From JAKAUF01 sp050746205 (lineage in GTDB: Bacteria > Acidobacteriota > Terriglobia > Terriglobales > SCQP01), in assembly GCA_050746205.1 (NCBI GenBank), contig JBOGKW010000195.1, forward strand, positions 1-6,080: a stretch of DNA of 6,080 nucleotides, written 5' to 3'. Positions within the stretch are counted from its first letter, which is position 1; the number at the start of each line of letters is the position of its first letter. The position numbers were made by a program, and so were the translations under genes. The notes beneath the pieces were generated by a model. The model saw only the letters and a list, made by a program, of their open reading frames with translations, did not search any database and was not told the DNA's origin. Shown one piece after another: positions 1-3,940 of this stretch.

Positions 1-1561
1 CGGCCCCCTCGGCCGCCAGTTGTTGCAGCCGCTCTTCGCCAAAAAACTCGCCCGCCGCGTTGGTGGCGTCCGGCACGCCGTCGCTAGAGGCCAGCAGCCG
101 GTCGCCCGGCGCCAGTTGCAGGCGCTGCGCTTGGAACTCCGCCTGGGGCAGCAGGCCCACCGGCACGCAGGTTTCCGCCAACTGCCGGCAGCCGCCGCCG
201 GCGCCGATCAGCAGCGGCGGCTGATGCCCGCAGTTGAGGTATTCGAGGTTGCCGTCGGGGGCGAAGCGCAGCAGCAGCACGGTGGCGTATTTGTCGTCCA
301 CCTGCCGCGCCCGCAGGAAGGCGTTCATGGTCTGCGCGATGGTGGCCAGCGGCGCGCCGGCCAGCAGTTGCGCATGCGCGATGCCTTGCAGCGAGGAAGC
401 CAGCAGCGCCGCCGCCGGGCCCTTGCCGCTGACGTCGGCCAGTACCACGGTGGTGCCGTCCTGGTTGCCCATCGGGTGGCGCAAGACGTCGAAGAAATCG
501 CCGCCGATTTGCCTGCACGCCACGCTCTGGCCCTTGACCTGCAGGTACGGCGTGTGCGGAATCTCGCCCGACATCAGCCCGCGCTGAATCGCCGCCGCCA
601 GTTCCAGCTCCCGCTCCAGCCGGCGCGCCCGCTCCTCGGCCGCCGCCAAGCGCACGTTGGCCACCAGGCTCGCTGCTTCGCCGGCCAGGGCGCGCAGTAG
701 GTCTTGGCTCACCAGCGACAACTGGGGCCGCGCCGCATGACTGTCCAGATACAGCACGCCCAGCGCGCGCGGCAGGTGCGTGGTGCTGGTCGCTCCGGCC
801 AGGGAATGGCCCGCTAGCGCCGCGCGCAGACGCGGATCGTGCAGCGGCAGGCAGACCACGGTGCGCAGCCCTTGGGTGACGATGCTCTGGCCCAATTGCA
901 TATCGCCGGCCACGCCCGCCTCAAAGGCCGCTCCGGTGAGCACGAACTCCGCCTCCGATTCCAGCGCCTCCCGCACCACGGAGTGCGAAATGGTGGCCGG
1001 ATCCACCGGCGGCGCTCCGGGCGCCGAACGCGCTGCCGCCATTTCCAACGTCCCTCCGGCGTCGCGCAAAAACACCAATCCCCGCTCGGCCCCGGTCAGC
1101 CGCAGGGCAGAATCCAGCATCGCCGCCAGGACCTCGCCGACCAGCCGCGCCGAGCGCAGCCGACGCGCGAAGTCCAGAAACAGCCGCAGCATCTCCAGTT
1201 CGCCGGTGCCCTCGGTCTGGTCCACCGCCCGCATTTGGGTCAGCAGTACCGTAGCGTCCGGCCCGGGATCGAACGTAATGCCGAGCCCCGGGCAGGCGGG
1301 AAACTCGATCCGATCGCCCGGAGTCAGGCGATGCCGCGCCGCCCGTTGGCCATTGACCGTGATGCCGGCGCCGCCGGACAAATCCTCCAGGAAGTAGCCG
1401 TCGGCATCGGCGCCGATCTGCGCATGGTCGCGCGAAACATGGGGATCGGCGAGCACCAGGGGATGCGTGGAGCGCCGCCCCATGGTGAAGGGCAGGGGTT
1501 CGAGGGCCAAGCGGCGGTCCTCGCCACGGCCCGAGACGACGACAAAAACAGGGCTGGCCAT
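1..1561 (-). CDS. FHA-GAF-SpoIIE (PP2C-type) serine phosphatase, C-terminus cut by window edge
   Basis: Predicted cytoplasmic protein phosphatase that dephosphorylates Ser/Thr phosphoproteins, as RsbU/SpoIIE relatives do with anti-sigma antagonists. My translation from the ATG at 1561 is open for 520 codons to base 2. Residues about 1-90 form an FHA domain: GRR at 28-30, the phosphothreonine-binding SRDH at 43-46, NG at 70-71 and PGD at 81-83. Residues about 125-310 look like a GAF sensor domain, with the strand GLVFLRD early and ALGVLYLDS late. A charged helix (AAEERARRLERELELAAAIQ) leads into the SpoIIE domain, which starts near IQRGLM (325-330). Metal-binding aspartates are visible as GGD (D355), ADVSGKG (D376) and SSDG (D494), and CGHQPPLL is also typical of the family. 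Roughly 40 residues, including the last conserved DD motif, should lie beyond base 1. It is transcribed divergently from gatB. The family call is firm; substrate and GAF ligand are unknown. No convincing Shine-Dalgarno precedes the ATG. Confidence 0.93.
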   Translation of the reverse strand, partial: MASPVFVVVSGRGEDRRLALEPLPFTMGRRSTHPLVLADPHVSRDHAQIGADADGYFLEDLSGGAGITVNGQRAARHRLTPGDRIEFPACPGLGITFDPGPDATVLLTQMRAVDQTEGTGELEMLRLFLDFARRLRSARLVGEVLAAMLDSALRLTGAERGLVFLRDAGGTLEMAAARSAPGAPPVDPATISHSVVREALESEAEFVLTGAAFEAGVAGDMQLGQSIVTQGLRTVVCLPLHDPRLRAALAGHSLAGATSTTHLPRALGVLYLDSHAARPQLSLVSQDLLRALAGEAASLVANVRLAAAEERARRLERELELAAAIQRGLMSGEIPHTPYLQVKGQSVACRQIGGDFFDVLRHPMGNQDGTTVVLADVSGKGPAAALLASSLQGIAHAQLLAGAPLATIAQTMNAFLRARQVDDKYATVLLLRFAPDGNLEYLNCGHQPPLLIGAGGGCRQLAETCVPVGLLPQAEFQAQRLQLAPGDRLLASSDGVPDATNAAGEFFGEERLQQLAAEGA

Positions 1562-1574
1562 CGCAACCGCGCCG

Positions 1575-1580
1575 ATTATA
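1575..1580 (-). promoter_or_regulatory. -10 box (TATAAT) for the phosphatase gene
   Basis: A perfect TATAAT reads on the minus strand, 13 nt upstream of the ATG at 1561. I see no good -35 hexamer at 16-18 nt spacing, where the sequence is only GC-rich. A start about 7 nt downstream of the box would leave a leader of only about 5-8 nt. That is too short for a ribosome binding site and agrees with its visible absence. In a region this GC-rich, a chance perfect hexamer just ahead of a gene is unlikely, but activity is inferred. Confidence 0.55.
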
Positions 1581-1594
1581 CCGTAGGCGCCCCT

Positions 1595-1616
1595 CCGCGC
1601 GCGGCCCGAGCCGGGC
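1595..1616. repeat. GC palindrome and small inverted repeat in the divergent intergenic region
   Basis: CCGCGCGCGG (1595-1604) is a perfect 10-bp palindrome lying almost at the midpoint of the gap between the two divergent genes. It is followed directly by GCCCG-AGC-CGGGC (1604-1616), a 5-bp inverted repeat. It could be an operator shared by both promoters, since it sits between the two -10 candidates. In DNA this GC-rich, short palindromes also arise by chance, so a regulatory role is speculative. Confidence 0.25.
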
Positions 1617-1621
1617 AACGC

Positions 1622-1627
1622 TACACT
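1622..1627 (+). promoter_or_regulatory. Possible -10 box (TACACT) for gatB
   Basis: TACACT matches the TANNNT pattern and four of six consensus bases, and lies 12 nt before the gatB ATG at 1640. There is no recognisable -35. If used, transcription would begin at about 1634 and give a nearly leaderless gatB mRNA, cutting into the AAGG (1631-1634) that otherwise is the only Shine-Dalgarno-like element. An alternative promoter further upstream, inside the phosphatase gene, cannot be excluded. Confidence 0.35.
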
Positions 1628-1639
1628 ATTAAGGTTGCC

Positions 1640-3112
1640 ATGGGCGAGAGCGACAACCGGTATGAGCCGGTGATCGGGCTGGAAGTCCACGTCCAGCTCA
1701 ACACCGCATCCAAAATCTTCTGCTCCTGCGCCACCCGCTTCGGCGATCCGCCGAACACCCACACCTGCCCGGTCTGCCTGGGCCTGCCCGGCGCGCTGCC
1801 GGTGCTGAACCGGGCGGCGGTGGACAAGGCCATTCGAGCGGCGCTGGGCCTGCACTGCGCCGTGCGCGAGACGTCGGTCTTCGCCCGCAAGAATTACTTT
1901 TATCCCGACCTGCCGAAGGGCTACCAAATCAGCCAGTACGACCGCCCGCTGGCCGAGCACGGCTGGTTGGACTTGGACGGTGACGGCGCGGCCGTCCAAC
2001 GGGTCGGCATCACCCGCCTGCACTTGGAGGAGGACGCGGGCAAGAGCATGCATGAGGGCTTTCCCGATTCCGTGCACCGTTCCTACGTGGACCTAAATCG
2101 CGCCGGCGTGCCGCTGATCGAGATCGTCTCCGACCCCGACCTGCGCTCCCCGGCCGCGGCGCACGAATACCTGAACCGGCTGAAGGAGATCATGCTCTAC
2201 CTCGACGTTTCCGACTGCAACATGGAAGAGGGCAGCCTGCGCTGCGACGCCAATGTCAGCGTGCGGCCGTTTGGCGCACCGGCCTTCGGCGCCAAGGTGG
2301 AGATCAAGAACCTCAATTCCTTCCGCTATCTCCAGCGGGCCTTGGAATACGAGATCGGGCGCCAAATTCAGGCCCTGGACTCCGGTGGCCGGGTGGTGCA
2401 GGAGACCCGCCTGTATAACTCCGCCGAAGGCGTCACCCGCTCCATGCGCTCCAAGGAAGAGGCGCACGATTACCGCTATTTTCCCGAGCCCGATCTGCCG
2501 CCGTTGCGCATTTCCGCCGCCTGGCGCGCCGAAATTGAGCAGCACCTGCCGGAACTGCCGCAAGCGCGCCGCCAGCGCTTGGCGGCGCAATATGGCCTAA
2601 CGCCCTACGATGCGGACGTGCTTACCGCCCAGCCCGAGCTGGCCGCCTATTTCGAGCGCGCCGCCCAGAGCGCAGGATCGTCCGCGGCCAACGCCAAAGG
2701 CATCGCTAATTGGGTGCTGGGCGATCTGTCGGCCTGGCTGAACGCCCACGCCGCGCCGGTTGCGCAGGCGCCGGTGCCACCGGAGCAGATCGCCGCCTTG
2801 GTTGGGCTGCTGGATCAAGGCGTGCTTTCCAGCAAGATGGCCAAGGAGGTTTTTGCCCGCATGGCGGCCGAAGGCGAAGGCGCGGAAGCCGCCGTTGCCG
2901 CGCTGGGCCTGAAGCAGATCGGTGACACCGCCGCGATTCAAGCCATCATCGCCGGCGTGTTGGCCGCCAACCCGAAACAGCGCGAGCAATATCAGGCCGG
3001 CAAGACGGCGCTGCTGGGCTTTTTTGTCGGCCAGGTGATGAAAGCCTCCCAGGGCCAGGCCAATCCGGCCATGGTGAACGACCTGCTGCGGCAGGCGCTG
3101 GAAGGCGAATAG
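1640..3112 (+). CDS. gatB: Asp-tRNA(Asn)/Glu-tRNA(Gln) amidotransferase subunit B (GatB)
   Basis: GatB of the cytoplasmic GatCAB complex activates misacylated Glu-tRNA(Gln) or Asp-tRNA(Asn) with ATP, so that ammonia made by GatA forms the amide. The 490-residue product has the usual family length. It opens with YEPVIGLEVHVQL (the ExH motif is E15/H17), then a cysteine set in zinc-finger spacing (C28, C30, C43, C46). HLEEDAGK follows at 128-135, and the family signature DLNRAGVPLIEIVSDPD begins at D151. EEGSLRCDANVSVRP surrounds C202, and EIKNLNSF starts at 221. The last 150 or so residues are the helical GatB/YqeY tail domain that contacts tRNA. I chose ATG 1640 because homology begins right after it; AAGG lies 5 nt upstream. 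The frame stays open far upstream, but that part is antisense to the phosphatase gene. gatA and gatC are not in view. It heads a probable three-gene operon. Confidence 0.97.
   Translation: MGESDNRYEPVIGLEVHVQLNTASKIFCSCATRFGDPPNTHTCPVCLGLPGALPVLNRAAVDKAIRAALGLHCAVRETSVFARKNYFYPDLPKGYQISQYDRPLAEHGWLDLDGDGAAVQRVGITRLHLEEDAGKSMHEGFPDSVHRSYVDLNRAGVPLIEIVSDPDLRSPAAAHEYLNRLKEIMLYLDVSDCNMEEGSLRCDANVSVRPFGAPAFGAKVEIKNLNSFRYLQRALEYEIGRQIQALDSGGRVVQETRLYNSAEGVTRSMRSKEEAHDYRYFPEPDLPPLRISAAWRAEIEQHLPELPQARRQRLAAQYGLTPYDADVLTAQPELAAYFERAAQSAGSSAANAKGIANWVLGDLSAWLNAHAAPVAQAPVPPEQIAALVGLLDQGVLSSKMAKEVFARMAAEGEGAEAAVAALGLKQIGDTAAIQAIIAGVLAANPKQREQYQAGKTALLGFFVGQVMKASQGQANPAMVNDLLRQALEGE
3100..3105 (+). promoter_or_regulatory. 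Ribosome binding site GGAAGG supporting the GTG start at 3112
   Basis: GGAAGG lies inside the last codons of gatB, 6 nt before the GTG at 3112. This is good Shine-Dalgarno spacing and favours the GTG over the later in-frame ATG at 3148. The GTG shares one base with the gatB TAG stop, an arrangement typical of translational coupling. Confidence 0.55.
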
Positions 3113-3417
3113 TGCCTGCCAGGGCCAGCGCCGGGAGCCAAGCAGCCATGTTCGCCCGCCACCTTCGCGTTACGCTCGCAGTGCCCGGCGAGGGCGCCTC
3201 GCGCCCCTGCCCACTCAAATACCTGGACAGTTTCGCCATGCGCGGCTTCACCGGCGAGAGCCGCTTCGATGACACCCTCCCGGTCGCCGACGGCCAGTTA
3301 GAGGTCAGCCTGCGCGTGCCACTTGCCGAGTTGCGCGCCGCCCTGGAGGATTGGTTTCGCCGCAAGTCCTATTTGCGCCCCGGTGAGGTGGTGGAGATTG
3401 CCGAAATCCAACCCTAG
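3112..3417 (+). CDS. Small hypothetical protein downstream of gatB
   Basis: I do not recognise this 101-residue protein. The GTG at 3112 overlaps the gatB stop codon by one base and has GGAAGG 6 nt upstream. A later ATG at 3148, with GGGAG about 10 nt upstream, would give 89 residues and drop the Ala/Ser-rich leader MPARASAGSQAA, so the start is uncertain. The rest looks like a compact alpha/beta soluble domain. It has a strand (HLRVTLAVPG), a central PLKYLDSFAMRGF segment, a strand (LEVSLRVPL), an amphipathic helix (AELRAALEDWFRRK) and an ending strand (EVVEIAEI). There is no signal peptide, membrane helix, metal motif or catalytic pattern, and a single cysteine. It is tightly packed between gatB and the Nudix gene, so it is very likely co-transcribed. 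Reality as a gene is supported by the operon packing, ribosome binding site and ordered predicted structure; function is unknown. Confidence 0.72.
   Translation: MPARASAGSQAAMFARHLRVTLAVPGEGASRPCPLKYLDSFAMRGFTGESRFDDTLPVADGQLEVSLRVPLAELRAALEDWFRRKSYLRPGEVVEIAEIQP
3385..3390 (+). promoter_or_regulatory. Ribosome binding site GAGGTG supporting the TTG start at 3398
   Basis: GAGGTG lies 7 nt before the TTG at 3398, within the end of the preceding small gene. It is the best Shine-Dalgarno-like element near any candidate start of the Nudix frame, which has no ATG before the Nudix box. Confidence 0.45.
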
Positions 3418-3910
3418 CCCCGATTCCCGCCCTGCCTCCGGCCTGCCCTGGGCGCCGCGGCTATTTTGGCTGCTGTCCCGGCTGTTTGTCGCCGTCTACG
3501 GGCACCTGCCGGTCTTCGGTTCGTTGCGCACCGCCGCCGCCGTTATCCAACGCGAGGGCCGCTATCTGGTGGTGGACCGAAGCGACGGCCGCGGCCTCGG
3601 CTTTCCCGGCGGCATCGCGATGCCGTGGGAAGATGAGCGCCGCGCCATGGAGCGGGAAACCGAGGAGGAAACCGGGATGCGGGTCACCGCCGCCGAGTTC
3701 TGGTTTCGCTACCGCGTCCGCCAGCCGATTCCTTGTTGGATCGCCGTCTACCAGGCCAGCGCCGAGGGCCAGGTCCGCGACAGTTGGGAGGGCCGACCCT
3801 TCTGGGCCGATGCCGCCGAGGTGCAACGCCGCGTGTTTGAAAGCCACGCCACCATCGCCGACCGCCTGCCGGCGCCGCTCGGTGCGCCGCGCGGCGCGGA
3901 CCGATCCTAG
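3398..3910 (+). CDS. Nudix hydrolase
   Basis: Predicted pyrophosphohydrolase cleaving a nucleoside diphosphate linked to another moiety (substrate X unknown), Mg-dependent and probably cytoplasmic. From the TTG at 3398 the product has 170 residues. The Nudix box is complete: G72-x5-E78-x7-R86-E87-T88-x-E90-E91-x-G93-M94, with the only departure being Thr at the usually aliphatic position 88. The strand AAAVIQREGRYLVVDRS before the box and the FWFRYRVRQPIPCWIAVYQA strands after it fit the fold. Residues about 22-41 (LFWLLSRLFVAVYGHLPVFG) are unusually hydrophobic and might be a membrane-associating helix or an extra packing helix. Start alternatives are GTG 3383, without a clear ribosome site, and TTG 3524, giving a compact 128-residue core. 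The only ATG lies inside the box at M75, so a non-ATG start is required. It overlaps the preceding gene by 20 bp and appears to be the last gene of the gatB operon. Confidence 0.88.
   Translation: MPKSNPSPDSRPASGLPWAPRLFWLLSRLFVAVYGHLPVFGSLRTAAAVIQREGRYLVVDRSDGRGLGFPGGIAMPWEDERRAMERETEEETGMRVTAAEFWFRYRVRQPIPCWIAVYQASAEGQVRDSWEGRPFWADAAEVQRRVFESHATIADRLPAPLGAPRGADRS
3879..3904. repeat. Strong GC inverted repeat at the 3' end of the Nudix gene
   Basis: GCGCCGC|GCGGCGC (3884-3897) is a perfect 14-bp palindrome. It is flanked by TCGGT (3879-3883) and ACCGA (3900-3904), making a 12-bp stem with a 2-nt bulge. It sits six bases before the end of the Nudix gene, just ahead of the 30-bp convergent gap. 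It has no T-run on either side, so it is not a standard intrinsic terminator. It could slow or end transcription, or simply reflect GC-rich codons for Ala, Pro and Arg. Confidence 0.35.
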
Positions 3911-3940
3911 GCTGCTCCAGGCCGGGCGGCGGGACCGAAG

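Noticed and set aside
20..700. Plus-strand open frame of 226 codons, rich in Gln, Arg and Ala
   Set aside because: It is antisense to the SpoIIE phosphatase domain, whose motifs read cleanly on the minus strand. The frame has the low-complexity Q/R/A composition typical of a shadow in GC-rich DNA.
780..1397. Plus-strand open frame of 205 codons, rich in Ser, Arg and Pro
   Set aside because: Antisense to the GAF and FHA region of the phosphatase. It shows no recognisable domain and biased composition.
839..1639. In-frame extension of gatB by 267 codons upstream of ATG 1640
   Set aside because: GatB homology starts at residue 8 after ATG 1640 and the resulting length is normal for the family. 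The extension is antisense to the FHA-GAF coding sequence and crosses the promoter region, so it is chance openness of the frame.
2093..2989. Minus-strand open frames of 165 and 130 codons inside gatB
   Set aside because: They are antisense to conserved GatB motifs, have Gly/His/Gln-rich shadow composition and show no family resemblance.
3461..3847. Minus-strand open frame of 128 codons opposite the Nudix gene
   Set aside because: The complete Nudix box on the plus strand shows which strand codes; the opposite frame has no recognisable motif.
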